This document shows positions 1 through 8,525 of a DNA stretch of 34,280 bases, one piece after another. Within the stretch, counting starts at the first letter, position 1, and every line of letters starts with the position of its first letter. This DNA comes from a virus, in the IMG/VR virus record IMGVR_UViG_3300021959_000185, positions 1-34,280 of that record; one strand, given 5' to 3'. The notes beneath the pieces were generated by a model, which was given only the letters and a program-made list of their open reading frames with translations, made no database searches and was not told where the DNA came from. The position numbers and the translations under genes were made by a program.

Positions 1-246
1 GTTGTGGGATATAAGATAGAACCTTGGTTAAAAACTACTACAGAAGATATGTTTATAGTAAATTTAAATGATGTACTAACTTTAACAGAATCTTCTGATA
101 TAGAAATGATTATGCTTCATCAAAACTATATGAGACAATCAGATACAAAAGGTGATAATGAATATAAAATTGATCGTAAAATGGGATATATTTCTAGTGT
201 AAGAGATGCTAAAGAGATTTTAGAGAAGATATATAAAAGTAGCTAA
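1..246 (+). CDS. Unidentified protein, C-terminal part (5'-truncated by window)
   Basis: The reading frame is open from base 1 to a TAG-free run ending in TAA at 244-246, so this is probably the tail of a longer gene; a GTG at 4 could also serve as start for an 80-residue protein. The visible sequence is soluble and mixed in charge, with an ISSVRDAKEILEKIYKSS C-terminus that looks helical. I do not recognise the family. It precedes the strong promoter of the gp55 operon and is followed by an AT-rich gap. Confidence 0.6.
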   Translation, partial: VVGYKIEPWLKTTTEDMFIVNLNDVLTLTESSDIEMIMLHQNYMRQSDTKGDNEYKIDRKMGYISSVRDAKEILEKIYKSS

Positions 247-268
247 GCCATCCTTATCAACCCTAACA

Positions 269-297
269 AAGGTATTCTACTAAAAAATTAATACCTT
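269..297 (+). terminator. Possible hairpin after the first gene
   Basis: AAGGTATT (269-276) pairs perfectly with AATACCTT (290-297) across a 13-base A-rich loop. The stem is AT-rich and is not followed by a clear T-run, so as a rho-independent terminator it is weak. It overlaps the -35 box of the next promoter and could be a regulatory hairpin instead. Confidence 0.3.
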
Positions 298-324
298 GTC
301 AAGTATCTTTAAATATGATATAAT
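296..324 (+). promoter_or_regulatory. Host sigma-70-type promoter for gp55-gp47-gp46
   Basis: TTGTCA at 296-301 and a perfect TATAAT at 319-324 are separated by 17 bases, with an extended -10 TGA just upstream (316-318). Transcription would begin near 331, before the gp55 start. This is the form expected for an early cyanophage promoter read by unmodified host RNA polymerase. Confidence 0.75.
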
Positions 325-348
325 TCATACATACTATGAGATACCTTT

Positions 349-843
349 ATGATACGTCCTGGAATGGTAAAAAGAAAAAGATCAGAGCATTACGTTAACA
401 ACAAAGAATTTCTTGCTGCTTTAATTAGATATAGAGAAGATCTTGAAATTGCAAAACTACAAGATAAACAAAAACCACCCATTCCACGATACATTGGTGA
501 ATGTTTTTTAAAGATTGCAAATCACTTATCATTTAAACCCAACTTCGTCAATTACATGTTTAAGGAAGACATGATCTCTGACGGAATTGAGAACTGCGTT
601 CAGTATATACATAACTTTAACCCAGAGAAATCCCAGAATCCCTTTGCGTATTTCACTCAGATTATTCATTATGCTTTTCTGCGTCGTATTCAGCGAGAGA
701 AAAGACAGTTAGAAATTAAAAATAAAATTATTGAAAAGTCTGGATTCAGTGAAGTCTTTGACGACAATAATACTATTGACGGATCAAACTATTCCGACTA
801 CAATCAAATTAAAGATAACGTCCATTCCAAACTGCGTAATTGA
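349..843 (+). CDS. 55: Late-transcription sigma factor gp55
   Basis: This is the T4 gp55-type sigma factor that recognises TATAAATA late promoters together with the gp45 sliding clamp. The protein is 164 residues, close to the family's usual size. The middle part (about residues 78-125) has the region-2-like sequence NPFAYFTQIIHYAFLRRIQ, which matches cyanophage gp55 proteins. An inner ATG at 364 (MVKRKRSEHYVNN) resembles the usual start of cyanophage homologues and may be the true one; neither start has a strong Shine-Dalgarno site. It is first in an operon with gp47 and gp46 behind an extended -10 promoter. Its target motifs occur elsewhere in the window (12496, 26844, 14209 on the minus strand). 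Confidence 0.9.
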   Translation: MIRPGMVKRKRSEHYVNNKEFLAALIRYREDLEIAKLQDKQKPPIPRYIGECFLKIANHLSFKPNFVNYMFKEDMISDGIENCVQYIHNFNPEKSQNPFAYFTQIIHYAFLRRIQREKRQLEIKNKIIEKSGFSEVFDDNNTIDGSNYSDYNQIKDNVHSKLRN

Positions 844-1883
844 TGAAAGTTGCAATCATTACCGATCAACACTTTGGTTGTCGTAAAAATTCTAAATTAT
901 TTCACGACTATTTTTTAAAATTTTATAATGATGTTTTCTTTCCATATCTGGAAGAAAATGGAATTACCGAAGTGATTGATATGGGCGATACCTTTGATAG
1001 TCGTAAAGGAATTGATTTTTCTGCATTGGCTTGGGCAAAGGATAATTATTATGATCGCCTAAGAGATATGGGCATCATAGTTCACACTATTGTGGGAAAT
1101 CATACTGCGTATTATAAGAATACGAATAAGGTCAATGCTGTTGATCTTTTACTTCGTGAGTATGAAAATGTGCATGTTTATGATGTTGCTAGTGAAGTTG
1201 AAATAGGCAATCTTCCCATATTGTTCATACCATGGATTAATAAGGAAAATGAGGAAAACACTTTTAGGTTTATTCAAGCGTCAAATTGCCATTACGCGAT
1301 GGGGCACCTTGAGCTTGCAGGATTTAGAGTTAATAAACAAATCGTCATGGATCATGGTCATGAGAGCAAGTTATATTCAAAGTTCGAGAAGGTCTTCAGC
1401 GGTCACTACCACACTCGATCGGATGATGGACGGATCTTCTACTTGGGAAATCCATACGAGATGTTTTGGTCAGATGTCGGAGATAGGAGAGGATTCACAA
1501 TCTTTGATACAGAAACTCATGAACATTTTCCAGTAGATAATCCATATCGCCTATTCTATAACATCTACTATGAAGATACTGATCATCAAACTTTCGATGC
1601 AAGGGAGTATGAAAATAAAATTGTAAAAGTTATTGTTCGTAAAAAAACAAATATTAAAAAATTTGATAAGTTCATTGATAAACTATACTCTTCAAATGTA
1701 TCTGAGTTAAAAGTAATTGAAAATTTCTCAATAGTTGAACCTGAAGAATTTGAAGCATTTGAATCTGAAGATACTCTCTCCATCTTAAATAGATATATTG
1801 GGGAGGCAGAAATTAATCTAGATAAATCAAAGATTCAGAAAATGATTCATGAGGTTTATCAAGAGGCTTGCGAATTAGTTTAA
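843..1883 (+). CDS. 47: Recombination nuclease subunit gp47 (Mre11/SbcD-like)
   Basis: gp47 is the metallophosphoesterase partner of gp46; the complex resects DNA ends for phage recombination-dependent replication. The phosphoesterase motifs appear in order: DQH at residues 8-10, GDTFDSRK, GNHT, and GHYHTR. The length of 346 residues is close to T4 gp47. The ATG at 843 overlaps the gp55 stop by one base; an upstream TTG at 840 is in frame but less likely. The operon order 55-47-(DUF3110)-46 is the usual cyanophage arrangement. Confidence 0.93.
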   Translation: MKVAIITDQHFGCRKNSKLFHDYFLKFYNDVFFPYLEENGITEVIDMGDTFDSRKGIDFSALAWAKDNYYDRLRDMGIIVHTIVGNHTAYYKNTNKVNAVDLLLREYENVHVYDVASEVEIGNLPILFIPWINKENEENTFRFIQASNCHYAMGHLELAGFRVNKQIVMDHGHESKLYSKFEKVFSGHYHTRSDDGRIFYLGNPYEMFWSDVGDRRGFTIFDTETHEHFPVDNPYRLFYNIYYEDTDHQTFDAREYENKIVKVIVRKKTNIKKFDKFIDKLYSSNVSELKVIENFSIVEPEEFEAFESEDTLSILNRYIGEAEINLDKSKIQKMIHEVYQEACELV

Positions 1884-1884
1884 A

Positions 1885-2157
1885 ATGTTTATTCTAACAA
1901 TTAGTGGTAAGGAAACTGATGGAGCATACTCGGTAACTGATGACGATGGGCAAAAAATACTTTATATGTTTGAGCAGGAAGATGATGCCACTCGTTATGC
2001 TATGATGTTGGAAGAAGAAGGATTTCCAGAGATGCAAATTCTAGAAATTGAAGATAGTATAATGATAAAAACATGCCAACTGCATGGATATCACTATACT
2101 TTGATTACACCTAATGACATAGTTATTCCCCCTGATATTAAATATGATTTTATTTGA
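1885..2157 (+). CDS. DUF3110-like small protein
   Basis: This 90-residue protein lies between gp47 and gp46. The segment MFEQEDDATRYAMMLEEEGF resembles cyanobacterial DUF3110 proteins, which have the same MFE-x-EDDATR-F/Y pattern. The function is unknown. It starts one base after the gp47 stop and overlaps gp46 by 14 bases, so it is translated with the nuclease subunits. A role linked to gp46/47 is inferred only from position. The family is shared with cyanobacteria, which supports a cyanobacterial host. Confidence 0.7.
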   Translation: MFILTISGKETDGAYSVTDDDGQKILYMFEQEDDATRYAMMLEEEGFPEMQILEIEDSIMIKTCQLHGYHYTLITPNDIVIPPDIKYDFI

Positions 2158-3856
2158 AAAAATTTGTTGGAAGAATTTTCTGTCTACTGGAAATCAGTTT
2201 ACTGAAGTTGACTTTACAAAAAATAAAACAAACTTAATTGTAGGTACAAATGGTGCAGGTAAAAGCACTATTCTTGATGCACTAACTTTTGCTTTGTTTG
2301 GAAAACCTTTTCGTAAAATTAATAAACCACAACTTATCAATTCAGTTAATGAAAAGGATTGTAGTGTTGAAGTTTCATTTCTTATCGGTAGTGTTGAATG
2401 GAAAGTTGTAAGAGGAATAAAACCAAATATTTTTGAGATATATCGAAACGATTCTTTGTTAGATCAAGATGCAGCAGTTTTAGATCAGCAAAAGTGGTTA
2501 GAAAAAAATGTTCTAAAAATGAATTACAAATCTTTTACTCAAATTGTAATTCTTGGTAGCAGCACATTTGTTCCTTTTATGCAACTTTCTGTTGCAAATA
2601 GACGTGAGGTAATTGAAGATCTTTTAGATATTCGTATTTTTTCTTCTATGAATAGTGTTATAAAAGATAAAATACGTGCTTTAAAGGATGAGATAAAAGT
2701 ACTTAACTTCAAAAAAGAGTCTCTCAGCGATAAAGTTGAGATGCAAACAAATTTTATTAGTGAGTTGGAAAATCGTGGTAATGAAAACATTAAAATAAAA
2801 GAAGATGCCATCAAAGAACTTCTTAATGAAGAGAATGATGCTATGATTGATAATTCAAAACTTCATGAAGAGCTTGATGATTTTAATAGATTAATCTCTA
2901 CATATGAAGGTGCTACTAACAAACTTCGTAAGTTAGGAAATTTAAAAGGTAAGATTTCTAACAAAGTATCAACTATTACTAAGGAACATAAATTTTTTAC
3001 AGAGAATAAGGTTTGTCCTACCTGCACACAACCCATAGAAGAGGACTTCAGAATAAATAAGATTGACGACGCTCAAAATAAAGCAAAAGAACTTCAATCT
3101 GGATATAAAGAATTGGAGCAGGCAATTGAATCTGAAGAAGAACGTGAGCGTCAATTTATCAAACTATCTAAGGAGATTATTAGACTAACTAATGGCATTT
3201 CTAAAAACAATACTAAGATCTCTGGATGTGAAAAGCAGATCAGAGATCTGGAATCGGAAATTCAAAGAATTACCGAACAGCTTGCAGATAGAAATACTGA
3301 GAATGAAAAGTTAAAAACTTTTACTAATAATCTAAAAATTACATACGATAATTTAGAAACTAGAAAAGAAATAATTAACTACTATGATTTTTCATATAGT
3401 TTGCTAAAGGATGGTGGAGTCAAATCCAAAATTATCAAGAAGTATCTACCATTGATTAATCAGCAAGTCAATCGTTATTTGCAAATGATGGACTTTTATA
3501 TTAATTTTACTCTTGATGAAGAATTTAATGAAACGGTCCAATCTCCAATTCATGAAGATTTTTCTTATGCATCTTTTAGTGAGGGTGAAAAAATGAGAAT
3601 TGACTTGGCACTCTTGTTTACTTGGAGAGAAGTTGCAAGGATGAAAAATTCTGTTAGTACGAATCTACTGATAATGGATGAAGTCTTTGATAGTTCTCTT
3701 GATGGATTTGGAACAGAAGAATTTTTGAAGATTATTAAATATATTGTTAAGGATGCGAATGTATTTGTAATCTCTCATAAAACTGGAATGGATGATAGAT
3801 TTGAAAGTGTTATAAAATTTGAAAAGATAAAAGGATTTTCACGTATGGAATCCTAA
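2144..3856 (+). CDS. 46: Recombination ATPase subunit gp46 (Rad50/SbcC-like)
   Basis: gp46 is the SMC-like ATPase of the gp46/47 exonuclease complex. Visible features in order: Walker A GTNGAGKS (residues 34-41), a long charged coiled-coil arm, a zinc-hook CPTC (291-294), a second coiled coil, the ABC signature SFSEGEKMRIDLALL, and Walker B LLIMDEVFDSS near the C-terminus. The length of 570 residues is normal for the family. It overlaps the preceding small gene by 14 bases and closes the gp55 operon. Confidence 0.95.
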   Translation: MILFEKICWKNFLSTGNQFTEVDFTKNKTNLIVGTNGAGKSTILDALTFALFGKPFRKINKPQLINSVNEKDCSVEVSFLIGSVEWKVVRGIKPNIFEIYRNDSLLDQDAAVLDQQKWLEKNVLKMNYKSFTQIVILGSSTFVPFMQLSVANRREVIEDLLDIRIFSSMNSVIKDKIRALKDEIKVLNFKKESLSDKVEMQTNFISELENRGNENIKIKEDAIKELLNEENDAMIDNSKLHEELDDFNRLISTYEGATNKLRKLGNLKGKISNKVSTITKEHKFFTENKVCPTCTQPIEEDFRINKIDDAQNKAKELQSGYKELEQAIESEEERERQFIKLSKEIIRLTNGISKNNTKISGCEKQIRDLESEIQRITEQLADRNTENEKLKTFTNNLKITYDNLETRKEIINYYDFSYSLLKDGGVKSKIIKKYLPLINQQVNRYLQMMDFYINFTLDEEFNETVQSPIHEDFSYASFSEGEKMRIDLALLFTWREVARMKNSVSTNLLIMDEVFDSSLDGFGTEEFLKIIKYIVKDANVFVISHKTGMDDRFESVIKFEKIKGFSRMES

Positions 3857-3870
3857 GACCAATTTAAAAA

Positions 3871-3914
3871 GTGTCACAATAGGTTCCCCATGCTGGTTCT
3901 TTTTGCAATACTAT
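3871..3914 (+). promoter_or_regulatory. Putative promoter of the VWA/HEXXH gene
   Basis: A GTGTCACA box (3871-3878) lies 38 bases (start to start) before a -10-like TACTAT (3909-3914), and the ATG follows 28 bases after the start of that -10. The same spacings recur before the MoxR ATPase gene at 6197-6265. No good -35 box is seen here, so the assignment rests mainly on the likeness between the two regions. Confidence 0.45.
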
Positions 3915-3936
3915 ATGCACATACGAGACAAATTTC

Positions 3937-6057
3937 ATGACAGTCAAGCACGAAATCAAGTCGCAACTTGCTAAGCTTCTTGCAACTGAAGATTTAATAG
4001 TTGAGCATCGTCATGTAGATACTGCCCAATTTAATGTTCATAGTCGTGTTTTGACTCTTCCTTTATGGGGAAAGGCAAGTAATATTGTCTATGATATGCT
4101 TGTTGGCCATGAAGTTGGACATGCGTTGTTTACACCTGATGAAGATCACCCACAAGAAATTCCTCATCAATTTATTAATATTGTTGAAGATGCTCGAATT
4201 GAAAAGTTGATGAAACGCAAGTACATGGGTCTTGCTAAAACTTTTTATGGTGGATATAAAGAGATGTTTGATGAAGATTTTTTTGAAATAGGAGATCAAG
4301 ATATTTCAACTATGAATCTTGCAGATCGTGCAAATCTTTATTTTAAGATTGGTAATTATGTTGATATTGAATTTGTAGAAGAAGAAAATAAAATCATTGA
4401 AATGATTTCCAAGACTGAAACTTTTGCAGATGCTATTCTTGCTGCAAAAGTTTTATATGAATTTTGTAAAGAGAATTTGGAAAATGAAAAAATTTCTGAA
4501 TCTGAAATTCCTCCAGTACAAGGAAACTCTGAAGGCAATTCTTCAGAATCTAAAGAGTCACCTAAATCTGATTTTAGTTCTGAAGGAATATCTCAAGAAA
4601 AATCATCTGATGAAAGTGATATAATTTCTGAAGATAGTGAATCAGAAAATTCTGAATCTAGATCCGAACCTGAAGTTCATACTGCACAAAATCTAGAAGA
4701 AAATTTAAAAAATTTAATTTCAAACTATGGTGGAGAAAACATTTATGTTGAGATTCCTAAAGTAAATCTTGATACTATTGTTATCTCAAATAATAAAATT
4801 CATAGTGAAACTACTTCTTTTTTCGTTCACCAACAAAAAGTTACGGATATCAATATCTATGAAAATGTCGATGATCAATTTTTAAAATTTAAAAAATCTG
4901 CACAAAAAGAAGTTAGTTATTTGCTAAAAGAGTTTGAATGTCGTAAGGCAGCAGATTCCTATGCACGTACTACTACCTCACGTACTGGTGTTTTGGATTG
5001 TTCCAAACTTCATACTCACAAATACAATGAAGATCTTTTTAAGAAAGTAGGTACTCTTGCCGAAGGTAAGAATCATGGATTGATTTTTGTTTTAGATTGG
5101 AGTGGATCTATGAGCAAGGTCCTTCTTGATACTATTAAACAACTCTATAATCTAATTTGGTTTTGCAAAAAATCTAACATTCCTTTTGAAGTATATTCTT
5201 TCACTAATGAGTGGAATCGTTTTGCCTTTGATTATGAGACTAACAAATATTTGAACACAGAATTGCAACCTCATTATGAAAAGGATGAAAATTTGCTTTG
5301 CGTACCATCTTCTTTTTCAATGCTCAACATTTTTACAAGTAAAGTTTCTACAAAAGAAATGGAACATCAAATGTTAAATATTTGGCGTATTGCATCATAT
5401 TATCACAGTAATTATACCAAATATAGTGTTCCTGAGCGTATGTCACTTTCAGGTACTCCTTTAAATGAATCTTTAGTATCACTCCATCAAATTCTTCCTA
5501 AATTTCAAAAAGAAAATAAACTGCAAAAAGTTCAGTGTATTATCTTGACTGATGGTGAGGCTAGTCATCTTGTTCGCCATGTTAAAATTTCAAATACAAA
5601 CGAGGATTATATTGGAACACGTCGTTTAAATCCTGATTCATGTTTTATTCGTGATCGTAAGTTGGGATCAACATATAAAGTTCATTATGATTATCATAAT
5701 TTTTCTAGTATGATGATTAAAATTTTGCGTGATAATTTTCCATCAGTAAACTTTATTGGTATTCGTGTCTTACAAAGTCGCGAAGCAAATAACTTTATTA
5801 AACTCTATCATAACTATGGAACTGATAGTTATGATAAAATTATTTTTGATTGGAAAAAGAATAAGAGTTTCTGCATCAAAAATTCTGGGTATCATGCATA
5901 TTTTGGATTACCATCAAGTTCACTTTCCGAAGATACTAATTTTGAAGTTGACTATGGTGCAAGTAAGTCAAAAATTAAATCTGCCTTCATTAAATCTTTG
6001 AAAACTAAAAAACTAAATAAAAAGGTTCTTAGTGAATTTATTTCTCTGGTTGTATGA
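3937..6057 (+). CDS. VWA-domain protein with N-terminal HEXXH motif (CobT-like)
   Basis: A large 706-residue protein. Near the N-terminus it has a zinc-metallopeptidase-type HEVGH (residues 58-62) followed by VEDARIEKL, which could supply further ligands. A serine- and acid-rich linker follows (about 185-250). The C-terminal half is a von Willebrand A domain with a MIDAS: DWSGS (387-391), a later SGTPLNES and LTDGEAS. Cyanophage homologues are annotated as peptidase or CobT-like. VWA proteins usually work with a MoxR-type AAA+ ATPase, and one is encoded just downstream. Cobalt chelation, protein remodelling and proteolysis are all possible; the sequence does not decide. Confidence 0.8.
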   Translation: MTVKHEIKSQLAKLLATEDLIVEHRHVDTAQFNVHSRVLTLPLWGKASNIVYDMLVGHEVGHALFTPDEDHPQEIPHQFINIVEDARIEKLMKRKYMGLAKTFYGGYKEMFDEDFFEIGDQDISTMNLADRANLYFKIGNYVDIEFVEEENKIIEMISKTETFADAILAAKVLYEFCKENLENEKISESEIPPVQGNSEGNSSESKESPKSDFSSEGISQEKSSDESDIISEDSESENSESRSEPEVHTAQNLEENLKNLISNYGGENIYVEIPKVNLDTIVISNNKIHSETTSFFVHQQKVTDINIYENVDDQFLKFKKSAQKEVSYLLKEFECRKAADSYARTTTSRTGVLDCSKLHTHKYNEDLFKKVGTLAEGKNHGLIFVLDWSGSMSKVLLDTIKQLYNLIWFCKKSNIPFEVYSFTNEWNRFAFDYETNKYLNTELQPHYEKDENLLCVPSSFSMLNIFTSKVSTKEMEHQMLNIWRIASYYHSNYTKYSVPERMSLSGTPLNESLVSLHQILPKFQKENKLQKVQCIILTDGEASHLVRHVKISNTNEDYIGTRRLNPDSCFIRDRKLGSTYKVHYDYHNFSSMMIKILRDNFPSVNFIGIRVLQSREANNFIKLYHNYGTDSYDKIIFDWKKNKSFCIKNSGYHAYFGLPSSSLSEDTNFEVDYGASKSKIKSAFIKSLKTKKLNKKVLSEFISLVV

Positions 6058-6200
6058 TGAAAGAAAACTGGAGAGAGATGGCTAAATTATCTGAAAAGGA
6101 TCCTAAGGTGATTAAAATCCTTGAGGATGGTCCTAGATCTCTTCATCAGGCATATCTACTCCAAGCCATGAGATATAAGTATGGACAATCTAATAAGTGA
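6054..6200 (+). CDS. 48-residue protein between the VWA and MoxR genes
   Basis: A short ORF whose ATG overlaps the stop of the VWA gene (ATGA at 6054-6057) and which ends with TGA at 6198-6200. It encodes a charged, helical-looking protein starting MMKENWREMAKLSEKDPK. I do not recognise it. The tight overlap suggests translational coupling. Its stop codon lies inside the GTGACACA box of the next promoter. Confidence 0.6.
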   Translation: MMKENWREMAKLSEKDPKVIKILEDGPRSLHQAYLLQAMRYKYGQSNK

Positions 6201-6240
6201 CACATGGTGGGTTTGAGACTCCCTTTTTTTATCCTATAAT
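6197..6240 (+). promoter_or_regulatory. Promoter of the MoxR/CobS gene
   Basis: TTGAGA at 6213-6218 and a perfect TATAAT at 6235-6240 are separated by 16 bases. A GTGACACA box at 6197-6204 lies 38 bases (start to start) before the -10. Transcription would start near 6247, which rules out the longer ORF start at 6197 and supports the ATG at 6263. The layout mirrors the region at 3871-3939. Confidence 0.65.
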
Positions 6241-6262
6241 AACTTCAGTTCAAACAAACCAA

Positions 6263-7354
6263 ATGTCCCTCTCACCTGAGTTCATTCGCACTTCCCTTCA
6301 GGGACTATATGGTGAGTCTGTTGCTGCTGCTGATATTCGTGCCTGGTGTGCTATGAATGGTGCGAACTATCAAACTGTCACTAACAAACTTACTGAGTAC
6401 AAGACTAGTCGTGGAAAGTGGAACTTGACTGTACAAGAAAAACTAGAACAAAACTATCAGGCACCACCTGCAATGCCTTCTGTCGAGCAAAACCTTATTC
6501 CTGCAAAAGATGATACCTTCGTCAGCTTTGGTAACTTCGCTGATATTAAAAGGATTATTAAGTCCAATCTATTTTACCCTACGTTCATTACGGGTCTTTC
6601 GGGTAATGGTAAGACGCTCTCTGTGGAGCAAGCATGTTCTCAAACAAAACGAGAACTTATCCGTGTAAACATCACAATCGAAACAGATGAAGATGATCTT
6701 ATTGGTGGTTTCCGTCTTGTTAATGGCGAAACCGTCTGGCACAATGGCCCAGTCATTGAAGCACTCCAACGTGGAGCAATCTTGCTCCTTGACGAAATCG
6801 ACCTTGCCTCAAACAAAATCCTTTGTCTCCAATCTATTCTCGAAGGAAAGGGAGTTTTCCTCAAGAAGATTGGCAAATTCGTTGCGCCCTCAGAAGGTTT
6901 CAACGTATTCGCAACCGCAAACACAAAAGGTAAAGGTTCAGAAGACGGACGATTCATTGGCACTAACGTGCTCAATGAAGCCTTCCTTGAACGATTCCCT
7001 GTAACCTTTGAGCAGTCCTATCCTGTCTCTGCAGTAGAGCAGAAGATCCTTATGGCACTCTGTAGTGATACTGAGTTTTGTAAGCGTCTCTGTGATTGGG
7101 CAGACATCATCCGTAAGACATTTTATGATGGTGGTATTGAAGAGATCATCAGCACACGTCGTTTGGTCCATATCGTTCGTGCATACAGCATCTTCAATGA
7201 TAAGGCAAAGGCAATTCAGGTTTGTGTGAATCGTTTTGATGATGAGACTAAGCAGGCATTTCTGGAACTGTATGATAAAGTTGATGTAGATTTCCAAATG
7301 CCTTCTAATGAGACTGTAGTATCTGTTTATATTGACAATAATGAAAATAATTGA
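6263..7354 (+). CDS. cobS: MoxR-type AAA+ ATPase (annotated CobS in cyanophages)
   Basis: A 363-residue AAA+ ATPase. An N-terminal helical domain (about 1-65) precedes Walker A GLSGNGKT, Walker B ILLLDEIDLA, sensor-1 VFATANT and an arginine-finger segment FLERFPV. Most cyanomyoviruses carry this protein under the name CobS, after the cobaltochelatase ATPase, although MoxR ATPases have many other roles. An in-frame ATG at 6197 would extend the protein through the promoter and is rejected. Its natural partner is the VWA protein upstream. Confidence 0.88.
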   Translation: MSLSPEFIRTSLQGLYGESVAAADIRAWCAMNGANYQTVTNKLTEYKTSRGKWNLTVQEKLEQNYQAPPAMPSVEQNLIPAKDDTFVSFGNFADIKRIIKSNLFYPTFITGLSGNGKTLSVEQACSQTKRELIRVNITIETDEDDLIGGFRLVNGETVWHNGPVIEALQRGAILLLDEIDLASNKILCLQSILEGKGVFLKKIGKFVAPSEGFNVFATANTKGKGSEDGRFIGTNVLNEAFLERFPVTFEQSYPVSAVEQKILMALCSDTEFCKRLCDWADIIRKTFYDGGIEEIISTRRLVHIVRAYSIFNDKAKAIQVCVNRFDDETKQAFLELYDKVDVDFQMPSNETVVSVYIDNNENN

Positions 7355-7360
7355 TATAAT
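7332..7360 (+). promoter_or_regulatory. Perfect consensus sigma-70 promoter, extended -10
   Basis: TTGACA (7332-7337), a 17-base spacer and TATAAT (7355-7360), with TGA just before the -10. The promoter overlaps the 3' end of the MoxR gene. The first ATG of the next ORF (7361) comes directly after the -10, so transcripts starting near 7367 would lack it. It probably drives the clamp and clamp-loader operon. Confidence 0.85.
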
Positions 7361-7873
7361 ATGTCTAACTCTTGGTCCTTATTATACGATGAATTGAATA
7401 TGGAATACTCTTCTTCTGATATATTTACTATGAATACAGATAAATCACATACTAAAGCAGATGGATATTCTGTTGACGGTATTTCTTTTTCAGACTATGA
7501 CCCAAATAAAATTATTCTTACCCCTATGACTCCTGAAGATCGAATAGATCTAAACCTTGATCAACTTTCAAACAATGGTTTTTGGAAGTATGAAGAAGAT
7601 CTTACTATGAAGGAGGTTCGTGAATACCTCTCAGAAACATATAGATCACATTATGTTTCTAAAGAATCTAAGACACAAACTCTAGATCTTGTTGAAGCAA
7701 TTGGTGATGCTGAACCATTTTGTCGCTCCAATGCAATCAAGTATCTTTCTCGTTTTGGTAAAAAGAACGGCAAATCAAAAGGTGATATTTTGAAAGCAAT
7801 TCACTATTGCATTCTTCTTTATCACTTCTCTGGACTACACAATGAAACTAAGGGAACCTATGAAACTTTCTGA
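7361..7873 (+). CDS. DUF3310-like protein (T7 gp1.7 family)
   Basis: The C-terminal half (about residues 90-165) fits DUF3310: a SHYVSK start, LDLVEAIGDAEPFCRSNAIKYLSRFGKK and a DILKAIHYCILL helix. The family includes T7 gp1.7, a nucleotide kinase, but kinase activity here is only an inference. The N-terminal 60 residues are not recognisable. The ATG at 7361 abuts the -10 of a perfect promoter, so from that promoter translation would begin at a later ATG such as 7400 or 7430. The 3' end overlaps gp45 by 14 bases. Confidence 0.65.
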   Translation: MSNSWSLLYDELNMEYSSSDIFTMNTDKSHTKADGYSVDGISFSDYDPNKIILTPMTPEDRIDLNLDQLSNNGFWKYEEDLTMKEVREYLSETYRSHYVSKESKTQTLDLVEAIGDAEPFCRSNAIKYLSRFGKKNGKSKGDILKAIHYCILLYHFSGLHNETKGTYETF

Positions 7874-8525
7874 TAAAACTCTTTCAGTACTTAAAAACTT
7901 TTCTTCAATCAACCAATCCATTCTTTTCAAGCAGGGAAACAAACTTCGCACTATTAGTGTGATGAAAAATATTCTTGCCGAAGCAACTATCAGTGAAGAA
8001 TTGATCAAAGACTTTGGAATCTATGATCTAAATCAGTTTCTTAATGGTTTATCACTTCATTCTAGTCCCGAACTTGACTTTTCTAATAATGGATACGTGA
8101 TGATCCGTGAAGGAAAGTCTCGCTCAAAGTACTTCTTTGCAGACCCTAATGTTATTGTAACTCCTCCTGAAAAAGAGATCACACTTCCTAGCGAAGATGT
8201 ATCTTTTGAACTGAGTACAGAACAATTGGGACAACTGCTTAAAGCTTCTGCTGTATATCAATTGCCAGACCTTTCTGCTGTTGGTGAAAATGGTGTTGTC
8301 AAACTTCTTGTTCGTGACAAGAAGAATGATACATCCAATGATTATGCTGTGGTCGTTGGTGAAACTGACTCTACATTCTCATTCAACTTTAAAGTTGAGA
8401 ATATCAAAGTTCTTCCTGGAACTTATGAAGTCGTTGTATCACAAAAACTTTTGTCACGATTTACTTCCAAGAATCATGATTTGACTTATTATATTGCCTT
8501 AGAACCTGATTCTACTTTTGGTTGA
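7860..8525 (+). CDS. 45: DNA polymerase sliding clamp gp45
   Basis: gp45 is the trimeric processivity clamp for gp43, loaded by gp44/62. It also activates late transcription by contacting gp55. The protein is 221 residues (T4: 228) and starts MKLSDKTLSVLKNFSSINQS, typical of cyanophage clamps. An in-frame ATG at 7842 exists, but 7860 has an AAGGGA ribosome site and gives the family start. It overlaps the DUF3310-like gene and is followed by a coupled membrane protein. Confidence 0.92.
   Translation: MKLSDKTLSVLKNFSSINQSILFKQGNKLRTISVMKNILAEATISEELIKDFGIYDLNQFLNGLSLHSSPELDFSNNGYVMIREGKSRSKYFFADPNVIVTPPEKEITLPSEDVSFELSTEQLGQLLKASAVYQLPDLSAVGENGVVKLLVRDKKNDTSNDYAVVVGETDSTFSFNFKVENIKVLPGTYEVVVSQKLLSRFTSKNHDLTYYIALEPDSTFG

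Noticed and set aside
6197-6262. Longer start for the MoxR ATPase
   Set aside because: The extra 22 residues overlap a TATAAT promoter at 6235-6240; the ATG at 6263 follows it properly.
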